DNA from: Notospermus geniculatus
Lineage: Eukaryota > Nemertea > Pilidiophora > Heteronemertea > Lineidae
Direction: 5' to 3'
Length of the DNA stretch: 64,000 nucleotides
Assembly (NCBI GenBank): GCA_002633025.1
Contig: NMRB01000471.1
Span: 53,648-117,647 of the forward strand
Shown here: positions 12,539-24,174 of the stretch, piece after piece
Position numbering within the stretch: position 1 is the stretch's first letter
Layout: every line of letters begins with the position of its first letter
The notes under the pieces: model-generated
Told to the model about the DNA's origin: nothing
Databases searched by the model: none
What the model saw: the letters and a program-made list of their open reading frames with translations, nothing else
Position numbers and translations under genes: made by a program

Positions 12539-15500
12539 ATGAATATCCACGGGTACTATAATTCCATGTCAGTATACAACGATTCCGAGGCACGCATACG
12601 ACCAAGAGGGACTGATAACCCCTATGCCAACTATGACCGCCGTGCTTACACTTGGGCAGAACCATCAAAAAAGAGTCCACTGTACAGTGCTACACTTCAG
12701 AACCTTTGTCGCCGAAATCAGAACAATTTAGACAGACTTCTTCCAACTGTCACAGATCAAGACCCTTGTCTTGAGTATGGAGTCAAACATTGGCATCCAG
12801 AGAAGCGGTCAGCGTGCAGTAGGCCTCAGTCAGGTGAGTAAGGGGAAAGTGATACCCAGTCAGACTCATAATGTTGCCTCAGTCCTTTTACTTTTTCATG
12901 TAGACCTAATTTCCCATAAGAAGAGTGGCCTCTAATCTGTTCTCATTTTGTCATTTTTCAGCCCAGTATACCAGAGATTCTCAACCAGAGAGATGCTTTA
13001 GAAAGTTGCGACCGTCATGGGAGAGCCATGACATTTTGTTTACTAGTCGAGACACGTTGAGTCATGATGAAGGGAGTAGTGTGACATCTACACCAGCCTC
13101 AAGTAAGTTGAAGAGATTTTGGAGAGGGACACCAAAGTGATGTGATATCTTCGTCTTTGCTTTTATACTTTGTGTTTTTTAGAAGACGTCGTTCAGTGAT
13201 CATTGATAACTTTCTTTCAGGCCGTCCAGTTAACTTCTGTTACCTCTTTCAGGCCGTCCAGTTAACTTCTGTTACCTCTGTTCAACCATAGAGGAGCACG
13301 AGGTCCACATGAAAAAGGATCATAAGAAATCGGTGGAAAGCAAAAAGAAACGCAAGGTATGTTATGATAAAGTGAAAGAAATGATCAGCCAAGATGAGAG
13401 TGTTTTTGAGGAAGTTTTTGGTCCACTGGGGCTCCTCGTAAGGTTTTCTATGTCTTACCACCCAAACAAAAGATATCAGTCATGATTGAGGCATACAAGC
13501 AATCGGCAGTCCAAGTCCATAGACCCTCAATATTAGAACTGCTATCCCTCATTTCGTGTTAGTCCTTATCACTCCCTCTACATTTCTAATCAATCAACAG
13601 GAAAAGATTGAGAAAGCGCAGACGATGCGATCAAGCCGTCTAAACTACCAAGTGCCCCCTGTTGTCCTGAAGAAGAAACAAGAGGAACACGCTAAAGAAC
13701 CAGATGAGGTGTTGTACAAGATTACTATTAAGACGGCCCACAAGGAAAACGCAGGAACAAATGCCCCTGTAAGTTTCATGATCCAGAAAGCTGGTCACCT
13801 AAATGAAACTAGAGTCCACTGAATCCTTGGTGTATGTGATCTGCAAGTAAGACATTACGGTACCCGGTATATAGATGTCATCAAAAAACATCTTAAATTT
13901 TTCATTCTAGGTATTCGTAAAGCTTATTGGAAAACTAAATGAGGCAACAAGGGAACTCAAAAAGGGCAAGAAGGGTCAAAGTCATGTGTACGTGAAAGGA
14001 GCGACTGATACATTCTACATAAGAACCCCTGTCTTGGGTGATTCACTGAAATTGCAAATATGGGTAAGTCTGATCAGTCGTGAATGCAAGTATGGGATGT
14101 GTGTTTGTGCGTAAACCAAGTCTGTTTGAATTTTGCAACTGTCTTCGGAGGGGGGCCAGGGCCGTCAAGGGCGGTTGTTGCAGGTGGGTGCCGAAGATGT
14201 GCGACAAAATATTGAGGAAAAAAACAATTGGTGGTGGCGAGCAGGGGGTCACGACCCCCAAACCCCATCTGGATCCACGCCTGATTGTGTAGGAGGCAAA
14301 GTTGTCTCTGTCATCACTGGAGGACTGAGCCATGAATAGTCTAACATATTTCCCTTCGTGATGAATGTCATCGTTTCAGACCCAAAGTGAGGGGAATGAG
14401 CGACAATACCTGACTATACGTGAAATCCTGGTGACTGACGTCAAAGCTGACATCACATGGTACGGTGAATATCGTACTTTCCCTGACCCCATCATAGTCG
14501 CTGATAATTTGGAAAAGGAGGTGCGAGGGCCGACCAAGATGACACTGGCTGTGAAGGAGAAGGAAGAAGCAGGTAACGACCGTGGCTTGAGATGACGTGA
14601 TTGGTCAGATTCTGCAGTCATGACATGTGTTTGACACTGTGGACCTGTTGTCGGTGATGCTGATGCAGCACTTGGTCTAATGTTTGATTTTCTCCTTCAG
14701 AGTATGAAATATCTGTGATAACAGGCAAGAAACGCCTGGCCGGCACGGACGCTAATGTCTTCATCACACTTTACGGCAAGAAGGGTGTCAGTGACAAGTT
14801 AGCTCTGAAGGACCGGAAGAAGACTCTGTTTGAGAAGGGGGCAACGGATTTGTTTCTAGTCACTCTGCCCGAGGGTCTCGGGCCAATAAGTAAAGTCAAG
14901 TACGTCAACTTATCTTTTTAACTCTTGAACCAATGGTTCTCTGTTTCTAAAGTGCACAGTTTCCACTGTGAGTAGGTCTTTTCATGTCATGCTTTGTACC
15001 TGTCACTCTTCACAAATGTTTTGTCTTTACTTCAGAATGGAGCATGATAATTCTGGACCAGCATCGCCGTGGTTTCTAGACAAAGTAAGTCCAATTGTTC
15101 TCTTGTTTTCATCGGTTAACCACTTTTATTCAAGAATATTTATTTGTATCAGAATGCTTACCACTGGTTTCTTAACTTTCAGGTGATAGTAAAATGTGTA
15201 GCGACGGACAAGTCTTACGTCTTTGACTGCAATGAATGGTTGTCCGTTGATGAAGAAGGCAATGGGAGTCTTCATCGGTTCTTGAAGGTCAGGTCAGGGA
15301 AGATAGATACGGGCAAAAAACGTGAGTGAACTGGTTGATTGTGTTGTTAAGCCAGAAAGATCAACATTTGATGACTGAATATTCTGACTTCTTGTGTCCA
15401 ACACATTGAGGACATTGCAAGTCGATGTTGCCCATGTTGGAGCAGTTCTTCCATGAAGGCGACACATCGTTTAAGTAACGAGTGCACATACCTTGGTTTT

Positions 15501-17493
15501 GGAACTTATCACTCTAAGGTTATACTAATGTCTATACATAGATTACCATACTTGATGTGTTTGTTTAGCCTACTGGGAATACTTGGTGACAACTCTCCTT
15601 TCTATTCTGTGAAGGTGATTTGATTAACTACACCATCCACGTCACCACAGGGAGTGTCAAGTATGCAGGGACTGATGCCAATGTCTTCATCCAGATTCTG
15701 GGGGGTGAAAACACCACTGGTGAACTCTTCTTAGAAGCGTCAAAGGAACACTTTGAGAAGGGGAAGACGGATCTATTCAAGGTATGGTGACAGTCACAGT
15801 CTCTTATTGTGTCCTGATAAACAGCAGGAATTGAGCTGCAGTTGGAACATCAGTGACAGATTTTACAATATGCCAGGCGTTGGTTTAAGAGTTATGGTTA
15901 GTTGCATTAGAACATTTCCCTTCACATCATGCAATAGGGATTCAGTGTCCTTCCAGTCCTGTAGCTTACCAGTGTAGGAGGAACCTATGCCATATACCGG
16001 GTACAACATTCATATTCAGCATCAGTTATTGCCTATTTTCTAATTCAGCCATCGTCATGTGTAAAATTTGTGGTAAGACTATAGCACTTTAATATTTGGT
16101 TGGTTATGGGAGCCAGAATTGCATGCTTCATGTTCAATGGTTTTGAACATGATTTGCCTCGTTTGGTGATCAGTTTAAGTTGAAGTGGTGAGAGGTTGGC
16201 CCACTTGATTCATACAGCACACAACACAAACACAATGCACCAGAAATAACACAAGTCAGTAGAAATGTAACTCATCAGTAACAACATCAAGTTAATGTTC
16301 GTAGCACTGTCAGTGGATCTGCTATGGACAGACAGGCTAAAGCTTGAGCAAGTCGACCAATCACAAATGCTCTAACACTAGATGGTTTCTAACACTAAAT
16401 GGTTTCTAACACTAAATGGTTTCTAACACTAGATGGTTCCATTGCTGGTTTTATCAATGGTGAGAGCTGGTAGTTATCAATCTAACAACCATATGACTGC
16501 ACCTTCATGGGTTTGTTGAGAGTTCCTTAATCGACGACATCACAAACGTCCAAGTTGGAAGGTTGATACAAGTACATGTATGTATCGATTAGTGTCTGTA
16601 ACGGGATAGAATCCATTTGCATTTCAGACGAGAGGAGTGTATCAGCAAGAAGATGATCACCTTTACCTATTGTTTTTTCAGTTGCCAGCAAAAGATGTTG
16701 GTCCGATGAAGAAGATTCGTGTCTGGCATGACGGGGCAGGCATGGGATCGGGCTGGTATCTAGAAAAGGTTGGAAACTTGTTTATGTCACATATTGATAC
16801 TGGCAACCTTTGACCATTGAATGTCTTGTTCTGAGAGTGCAGTGTCAAGTACAACCCGAAGGACAATAACAGGCACATGCTAAAGCACAATCCAATTCTT
16901 CCTTTGTTTTTCAGGTTGTTATTGAGAGACATATACAACGCCCTGAGATCCATGAGATGTTAGTTCAGCAAGAGAAAGCTGGCAGGCTCCCACATGGCGT
17001 CACTCTGAAACATCTCGCCGACACACTGGATAGATACTTCGGTAAGAAGGAGCCAGCGGATGAAAAGAAGAAGAAAGAGACATCAGAATCTGAGGATGTC
17101 GATGATTTCATTTTTGGGTCTGGTCTCAGGAAGAAGAAGACAGAGACAAAACGGGTAGAGAAGGGGAAGAAAGGAAAAAAGGGGAAGAAGGCTGTGAGTG
17201 ATTCTGAATCAGAGTCTGATCAGGAGAGTGGCATGTTTGGCTTCAGAAAGAGGATCGCTAAAAAGGCTAAGATCGTCACTCCTGGACGGTCGAGCGAGTC
17301 TGAGGAGGAGAGTGAAGATGAGGTAGACACGAGTCGCTCTAAGAAAGTCCCCGTGCCGTATATTGAGGAGTGTGAATTTCTCTGCCAGCGGTGGTTGGAC
17401 AAGAAGGAGGATGATGGGAAGACGCAGCGTATTTTGTCTCTGACGCACAGAAACCTGAAGACGAGAATGCTGAATGTTAAACTGGGGAAGTAG
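12539..17493 (+). CDS. Multi-PLAT-domain protein (LOXHD1-like repeats), 12 coding exons
   Basis: Exons: 12539-12833, 12962-13102, 13253-13356, 13601-13768, 13911-14063, 14380-14572, 14701-14899, 15036-15084, 15183-15321, 15615-15781, 16682-16768, 16915-17493. Phases agree throughout, giving 757 residues. After a basic N-terminal region (1-145) comes a short Cys/His cluster CYLCSTIEEHEVHMKKDH (about 152-169), zinc-finger-like but not canonical. Three PLAT (lipoxygenase homology) units follow. The first is diverged (about 214-345). The second (about 352-465) carries GTDANVFITLYG and WFLDKV; the third (about 483-590) carries GTDANVFIQILG and GWYLEKV, both as in LOXHD1. The tail (600-757) alternates Lys-rich and Glu/Ser-rich stretches. 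PLAT domains bind membranes or partner proteins; the role here is unknown. The donor after 16768 (GTTGGA) and the acceptor before 15615 (GAAG) are weak but needed for the frame. The first ATG was used, since the frame upstream has no better one. Confidence 0.85.
13221..13284 (+). repeat. 32-bp tandem duplication carrying a splice acceptor
   Basis: The unit at 13221-13252, which ends in CTCTTTCAG, is repeated from 13253 up to the point where the second copy runs on into the exon. This gives two acceptors (after 13220 and after 13252). Only the second keeps the PLAT gene in frame; using the first adds 32 bases and leads to an early TAG. Confidence 0.85.
16371..16439. repeat. 17-bp tandem repeat, four copies
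   Basis: Four units of TCTAACACTAAATGGTT, with A/G variation in the middle, lie in the long intron of the PLAT gene (15782-16681). Confidence 0.8.
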
Positions 17494-18700
17494 CAGCGTG
17501 TGGAGGTTGAGCAGCGTGTGAAGGTTGAGCAGTGTGTGGAGGTTGAGCAGTGTGTGGCAGTTGTGTTCGTTTGACAAGTCTTGTGTTAAAGATGCTTGTT
17601 GGATGCTCCTGATCTCATGATGTGCTGGGCAGAAGTTCAGGTTTCTTTGTGAATAAAAGACCTACGATCTACTAATTGCATTGAAATGTTAGGTACTGAC
17701 CATAATGATGATCACAGTCATGTTCTACTCGGCGTAAGACCCTTTTTCTTTCTGAATAAAAGACGAATGGTCTACTAATTGCATGAAGTGTTAGGTACTG
17801 ACAGCCCTCCTGCTAAACCATACTGAATGAACATTGCAGTTTTAGATGCATCCTTCCCTCAGTTGCATGATTTTTCTTAACTGTGTCCTCCATCTGTAGT
17901 GCCAAACTTCCCAAAAGGTGTCTCACTTGATGCCACATATTGGCGCCTGCAAGAAGTAGGTGTCTCTCCTTACAACAGACAGTCGTTACAACATGCCACC
18001 ATGACTGGTGGCGTTCAGTCCATCTAGCAACTGCTAGTAGGAATCTGCAGTCAGATGGTAGGCCTACCATTGGCACCTGGCACAAGTGTGAGAGGTCAGA
18101 TGGTACCATTGGCACATACATGTATGTGACAGATCAGATGGTATCAGTGTCAAACTGTACAGATCAGATGGCAATGGACACATGGGTACAGATCAGACGA
18201 CACCAGACACATGGGTGACAGATCAGATGGCCCCCTGGCACATGGGTACACATCAGATGACACCAGGCACATGGGTGACAGATCAGATGGCTCCCTGGCA
18301 CATGGGTGACAGATCACATGACACCAGACACATGGGTGACAGATCAGATGGCCCTCTTGCACATGGGTGACAGATCAGATGACACCAGGCACATGGGTGA
18401 CAGATCAGATGACACCACGCACATGGGTAAGATCAGATGACACCACCAGGCACATGGGTGACAGATCAGATGACACCAGGCACATGGGTGACAGATCAGA
18501 TGGCAGCAGGCACATGGGTACAAATCAGATGACACCATTATCAAGCGGTTCTGATTAGGTGGCACTTGGTACAGGAGTGGCAGATCAGATGGTGGCATCT
18601 GGCACAGAATGAATGACAGATTAGGTGGTACCATTGGCACCTGGCACAATCAATGACAGATCAGATTTGAAGTGAGGGGGCCTGATGGTCTTTGTTAAAG
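17494..18700 (+). other. PLAT gene 3' flank: poly(A) signals and minisatellites
   Basis: Directly after the stop codon, four copies of GTGTGGAGGTTGAGCA lie at about 17499-17565. AATAAA signals lie at 17652-17657 and 17755-17760. From about 18050 to 18660 follows a degenerate minisatellite of about 30 bp, with cores such as CACATGGGTGACAGATCAGA. Open frames across it in several frames are repeat artefacts. Confidence 0.7.
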
Positions 18701-19591
18701 TCTGTATTGTTAAGATGTTGTTTCTCTTGTAATCGATGACCTTATTTATGAGTGTGCACCATATTTATTCTTGATGCCAAAATGAGCTTTGTTATATTGG
18801 ACAATGATCTGATATGAGAACATTCGATCTGTATGAGCATAAACTGAGTCGATGTTTTGAGTTGAGCCAAATCAAAACTTATCAGTCCACATGAGAGGGT
18901 TTGAGAATGACAGGCTGATGTGCATCAGCTCCTCACCAGTATTACATACAGGCCTATACACTCTTGCCAAAATCTATTTATGTTCCTGTAAATGTTGAAG
19001 AATGAAATATAAGTGGATATTTTCATTAAAAACACTTCTTTCTCAGTTCAATATCATTATCAGTCAGTCATGACTGTCACCTTGCCGGTAAGTTGGCTTC
19101 ACTATCAGTAAGTCATGACTGTCACCTTGCCCTAAGTCATGTAAGTTGGCTTCACGGACATTTCATTTGATCTCAGACAGAAATTCCAAGGATTTAGAAG
19201 GCAACAGTCAGTCATGACCGACCATCCAGTGTCCAGATTCGTCGAAGATGCCACTAGACGATTTCACGATCACAATGAATGCGAGTTCACCCTGTGTTTA
19301 CCGGTACAGTCATCGATTATCAAAGGAACTATGGCCTACGTATCTTGAAAAAGTCAGCGAATTTTTCTGAAAGTCTTAGATAGTATAGTAAAGTATAGGG
19401 AGGCTATATATAATTTGAAACTTTATTCCAATGGTAACAAATCTACGCATGTCACAGGACACGGCTCTCCCGAACAGCCCCACCCAGTTTCACTCTTGTA
19501 ATAAGAGAACAGACTAAAAAAAGATAGAGACGGGTGTAATCTTTCAGGCAAATATCAAGTTCTTGGGAGTAAATGTACTTTGTGTCATTGT

Positions 19592-19831
19592 TATATAAAT
19601 TGAGCGTCGCCTTCCTCGGCCTTCACGTCCTTAGGCAACCTTTCAACCATGGTCGGCTCTGAGCAGAAGCTGGAGGCTGGTTACTGCTCGTGTGATCGGT
19701 GTAGGCCGCGGGGACCAAGGATAGAACTGGTTATGGTCTATAACGGAGAACAGTTTTACTGGACATGGGCTTTTCTCTTTCCCTCGTCGACGTATCCTTA
19801 TCAACCGATCACCGCACCGTCGCTGGCGTAG
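19592..19831 (+). other. TATA box plus 60-codon open frame, unrecognised
   Basis: TATATAAAT at 19592-19600 is followed 49 bases later by CAACCATGG, a good initiation context, and by a 60-codon open frame (19649-19831) with a CSCDRC cluster. The same arrangement is in copy B (30795-31034), but the copies are probably alleles and so are not independent evidence. I recognise no family. It could be a small gene, a first exon, or chance. Confidence 0.3.
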
Positions 19832-19861
19832 GGGAAGTGTGTTCTGACACGTTTCACGCCC

Positions 19862-20026
19862 GCTGTGTAGAGGGAAGTGAAACGTCGTAAGCCCGCAGGT
19901 GTAGAGGGAAGTGAAACGTCGTAAGCCCGCTGGTGTAGAGGGAAGTGAAACGTCGTAAGACCGCTGGTGTAGAGGGAAGTGAAACGTCGTAAGCCCGCTG
20001 AGTAGAGGGAAGTGAAACGTCGTAAG
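19862..20026. repeat. 34-bp minisatellite running into the assembly gap
   Basis: Tandem units of TGTAGAGGGAAGTGAAACGT plus CGTAAGCCCGCTGG (34 bp) break off at the N run. The fuller version in copy B (31066 to about 31377) shows the array decaying at its right end. It is open in the minus frames only because the unit lacks stops. Confidence 0.85.
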
Positions 20027-20897
20027 NNNNNNNNNNNNNNNNNNNNNNNNNNNNNNNNNNNNNNNNNNNNNNNNNNNNNNNNNNNNNNNNNNNNNNNNNN
20101 NNNNNNNNNNNNNNNNNNNNNNNNNNNNNNNNNNNNNNNNNNNNNNNNNNNNNNNNNNNNNNNNNNNNNNNNNNNNNNNNNNNNNNNNNNNNNNNNNNNN
20201 NNNNNNNNNNNNNNNNNNNNNNNNNNNNNNNNNNNNNNNNNNNNNNNNNNNNNNNNNNNNNNNNNNNNNNNNNNNNNNNNNNNNNNNNNNNNNNNNNNNN
20301 NNNNNNNNNNNNNNNNNNNNNNNNNNNNNNNNNNNNNNNNNNNNNNNNNNNNNNNNNNNNNNNNNNNNNNNNNNNNNNNNNNNNNNNNNNNNNNNNNNNN
20401 NNNNNNNNNNNNNNNNNNNNNNNNNNNNNNNNNNNNNNNNNNNNNNNNNNNNNNNNNNNNNNNNNNNNNNNNNNNNNNNNNNNNNNNNNNNNNNNNNNNN
20501 NNNNNNNNNNNNNNNNNNNNNNNNNNNNNNNNNNNNNNNNNNNNNNNNNNNNNNNNNNNNNNNNNNNNNNNNNNNNNNNNNNNNNNNNNNNNNNNNNNNN
20601 NNNNNNNNNNNNNNNNNNNNNNNNNNNNNNNNNNNNNNNNNNNNNNNNNNNNNNNNNNNNNNNNNNNNNNNNNNNNNNNNNNNNNNNNNNNNNNNNNNNN
20701 NNNNNNNNNNNNNNNNNNNNNNNNNNNNNNNNNNNNNNNNNNNNNNNNNNNNNNNNNNNNNNNNNNNNNNNNNNNNNNNNNNNNNNNNNNNNNNNNNNNN
20801 NNNNNNNNNNNNNNNNNNNNNNNNNNNNNNNNNNNNNNNNNNNNNNNNNNNNNNNNNNNNNNNNNNNNNNNNNNNNNNNNNNNNNNNNNNNNNNNNN
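20027..20897. other. Assembly gap (871 N)
   Basis: Unsequenced. Copy B carries real sequence at the equivalent place (about 31230-32030), including a complete PIF/Harbinger-like element, so part of the missing content can be inferred. Open frames running through the Ns are meaningless. Confidence 0.95.
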
Positions 20898-21140
20898 TTT
20901 TTTTTCCTAACCAGTATAGATTCCTAACCAGTATATCCATTACGAAACGAACTTAACGAAGTGAATAGAAGATTAATGATTGGGTAAGGGTAAGGGTTAG
21001 GGTTAGGGTCAGGGTTAGTTTTGGGAGTAGTATTAGGATTAGGGTTCAGATTAGGATTAGGATTAGGTTTTGCTATACTGGTTAGGAAAAAAAAGTTGGT
21101 CGTAATGGATATATCGGTTAGGAAAAAAAAGTTCGCTACC
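20898..21140. mobile_element. Inverted-repeat element with telomere-like core
   Basis: CTAACCAGTATA next to a T tract at the left reappears in reverse complement as TATACTGGTTAG next to an A tract at 21074-21094. A further diverged end reading GGTTAGGAAAAAAAAGTTCG lies at about 21117-21136. Between them (20982-21066) lies a run of TTAGGG-type units and variants (TAAGGG, TCAGGG, TTAGGA). The left part is cut by the gap. Confidence 0.5.
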
Positions 21141-21320
21141 GGGGTATATGATATTCGAGGGAGATTATTCACAACTTTCCTCTGATGTCCAAAATCGTTT
21201 ATTCAATGTGACCATTCTGCATCATTAACTCTTGTTCAGACTCCAAGCATGAGTGGTCTTAATTTATTCCTTGTGTCAGAGTTACAGGATTTCCCTATTG
21301 AAGTTACCGTCAATGATAAT

Positions 21321-21440
21321 AGGGAGGTTTCGCAAGCGCCCGGTTAGGCCCTACGACGACGTTTATCTATTGCGCGGGTATACCCAAACAATAGATAAAT
21401 GTCGTCGTGTGGCCTAACCGGGCACTTACGAAACCTCCCT
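21321..21440. mobile_element. Small TIR element present only in copy A
   Basis: AGGGAGGTTTCG with CGGTTAGGCC inside it, and the complementary right end CGAAACCTCCCT, form a 120-bp palindrome-like element. Copy B (about 32215-32222) has the uninterrupted site. The flanks are AAT and ATT, which fits a 3-bp duplication with one change. Confidence 0.8.
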
Positions 21441-21994
21441 ATTGAAAAAAAACACCCATTACATGTGTATTCATCATAATAACTTACGTAGAGCTAGGCC
21501 TACTTGATTCTGACTGATGAATCATTAATAACGGTACACGCCGATAATCAAAAGTCACTGACACATGATAAGGACACCGAGGCGACTATTAAGGTGTATT
21601 TCAATGAGATGGATGAAGATTGAAGACATCTCAATACGTCTGCCTGGGGACACTTGAAGTCACTTGCCTTAACTCTCATCACAGATTAACGTTTGAGCAC
21701 CTTGTGTAGGTGAAGAATTTTAGCTCTTCAATAACTCCTTATAGTGCCTTCTCCTTCACGGTCAAAGTACGGTAAAGGAATTCAAAGCTGACTGAAAAAG
21801 GGAAGCTGTGCTCAGTTCCATTTGCCACCAGCAGATGTCGCTCGTAAAATGGTCGCTTTGCTGTCCAATGAGGACCATAACCCATTGCCTCAATAGGTGT
21901 CACTGGTGATTAAAACTATTCAACTGAAAGGGACATTCAGGTCCTGATCAATTCCCACACAAAATGCGTCCATTAAAGAGGATCAGGTCACGAT

Positions 21995-22380
21995 GTGCTG
22001 CCCTCTATCGTAGCTACCCCCCCCCCCCGCCCCCATTGGCGGCAGTCGACGGGCCCAGTGGTAGGGAACTTGAGTTTGTGGGTATGCGGATTGACTCTCG
22101 CTAATTTAGACGACTTGGCCAATTCATACTTTGCGTTAGTGCGCTTTGCGCTTGTCCGTTTCCTATGTGAGTGCGTGGTAGAAAAAGTAATTTTATTGTT
22201 GGTACCTTACATAAACAGTAGGGAACGCACAAGTGCAAAGCGCAAAACGGAAATGTATGAATCTACCAAGCGTACGACACAGATGTTTTGGCGCCGAATT
22301 GGTACTGCTGTGGTGTTCCTCTGACGATCTGTGGCCGCGTACATACTTTCAACATGGCTCAATTCAGCGCGCGATTTGAA
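21995..22380. other. Inverted repeat, no supported gene
   Basis: The 109-codon plus-strand frame at 21995-22324 lies across an inverted repeat: AATTCATACTTTGCGTTAGT to about 22165 pairs with the complementary stretch at 22215-22262. I therefore treat the frame as repeat-derived. A C tract lies at about 22017-22028. Confidence 0.45.
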
Positions 22381-22382
22381 AA

Positions 22383-23236
22383 AAATTTACCAGGTAAATT
22401 TTACCAGTCACTGGTAAATATACCAGTCATCACCAGTCACTGGTAAATATACCAGTCATCACCAGTCACTGGTATATACCAGTCATTACAAGTGACCGGT
22501 AAATTCATTCACGAAATACCATTCATTAATATTGATAAGCATTGTTTAACCCATGTTAAAAGGGTCCCACGTCATCCCTGACCAATTTTACATGTTGGGC
22601 CAAGGACCACTGTAAGTGACGTTTGTCTATTCAATACGCGATCACGTCAGTTGAGATAACGAAACGGTGAACTAGAATGAAGCTGTACTTCTTCTATGCA
22701 GTGAGCTTTTTGGTGTAGAATCAGCATGCCACATTCACTTTATCAGGATGATTATTCGAAACTAGATAACTCTGTTTGGATACGTATCTTGCGTAAATGA
22801 CCAACATTCCAATACAAATGAATATTTATTTCCTTTGTCGATTTCATTTTTATAGTTAATTTCGCAATCTTGCCGGTGCTGTCGTTTACCATTCAAATTA
22901 CCAGTCATTTACCAATCAAATGTAGGTTACCGGTCAATGATTGGTATATTACCACCTGACTGGTATATTTACCACTTGCATGGTTTTGAATGGCACGTGA
23001 ATGGTATTTTTACCGTTCATTATACCGATGATTGGTATATTACCACCCTGACTGGTATATTTACCACTTGATTGGTTTTGAATGGTAGGCCTACAAGAAT
23101 GGTATTTTTACCAGTCACTATGCCGATGATTGGTATATTACAGTCTGACTGGTATATTTACCACTTGATTGGTTTTGAATGGTTTTGACTGGTATCAACT
23201 GGTATACACCGGTCAAAACCATTCAGAAATTTTTAT
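22383..23236. repeat. Array of ACTGGTAAATATACCAGT-type palindromic repeats
   Basis: CCAGTCACTGGTAAATATAC is repeated at 22410-22500. A related unit of roughly 95 bases (GATTGGTATATTACCACC, then CTGGTATATTTACCACTTG, then TTGGTTTTGAATGG) is repeated from about 22930 to 23190. The two ends are partly complementary, as in a large foldback element. The equivalent stretch of copy B is a 185-N gap plus unrelated sequence. Confidence 0.6.
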
Positions 23237-24122
23237 AAGGGAAACGTGTCCGCCTCGTTCTTGGGAAACCAACAGACGCCATATTGCCACGGTTTACATT
23301 AAGGTTGTTTCAAATGATGTGGGTTGATTACCTCGTCAACATCGTTGATAACACGCAGTAACAAACTAGACTATGTAACAAAATATCATCTATATCGCGT
23401 GACCCAAGTGCAGAGGACGACCGTTAACGGGACTGACATTCTGGAACCACCCCGCGCTTCATGATCCGTCATTTGACGGGTAGGGTTAGTTCGTAATACT
23501 GCTGTAATGGTGATCAGCATCTGATACGGCAGGATGCCTAATATCTGCCACGTTTGACGAAGTCGGCGGGGATGTCCGTTGCTCTTTCTGATCTTACGCA
23601 GATCGTGAGCCCGACTCTGTCTTCGGAACGAGATCAGAATACCGTACGCATTGCCGAGGTCAGGAATAAAGAGTCCTGTCAATACCCAATCTCCTCCGCA
23701 GTGCCGTGTCTTCCCCATTTTATGATGCTCCACCTACGACAGTAAGGTAACCGATTGACCTCTGGTAGGGAATTGGGCAATACCGTGCGAAAGATGTAAG
23801 AAGGGAGACAAGCACATGTTCATCTAGAGCCCGGATTTCTTGAATAATCATGCCATTAAAAGTTGTTAATTGCATATAACGTATAGTGCAATAATCACAC
23901 AAAATACGGTGAAAAGTATCGGAAATAACCCATATTGATATTTTCACGCTATCGAAAATGGCCAAAGAACTCAGGGAAAGAAGCAGCTGACGAAAGATAC
24001 GACGTCTGCTCATAAACTCCGTCAGTGGTCACGCCATCATACTCTTCTTCCATTGGTGGAAAGCAGAACCGGGACGTCACCCTTATTGGAGGAGAGCAGA
24101 GGATGTCGGCCATTAGGGAGGG

Positions 24123-24130
24123 TATAAGTA
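24123..24130 (+). promoter_or_regulatory. TATA box of NPC2 (copy A)
   Basis: TATAAGTA lies 52 bases before the NPC2 start codon and about 30 bases before a TCACACC initiator-like site. It is identical in copy B (34002-34009). Confidence 0.7.
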
Positions 24131-24174
24131 CCGCGTCGCGGTCACACCTCAAACAGATGATACCCGCTGAGAAG

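Noticed and set aside
14074-14339. Overlapping frames on both strands in a PLAT-gene intron
   Set aside because: They fall between two exons whose phases join directly; probably a repeat insertion.
18170-18530. Regular 30-bp repeats resembling a CRISPR array
   Set aside because: The units are contiguous with no unique spacers, in a eukaryotic context; it is a minisatellite.
19801-20956. Long frames on both strands across the gap
   Set aside because: Most of their length is N; the remainder is 34-bp minisatellite.
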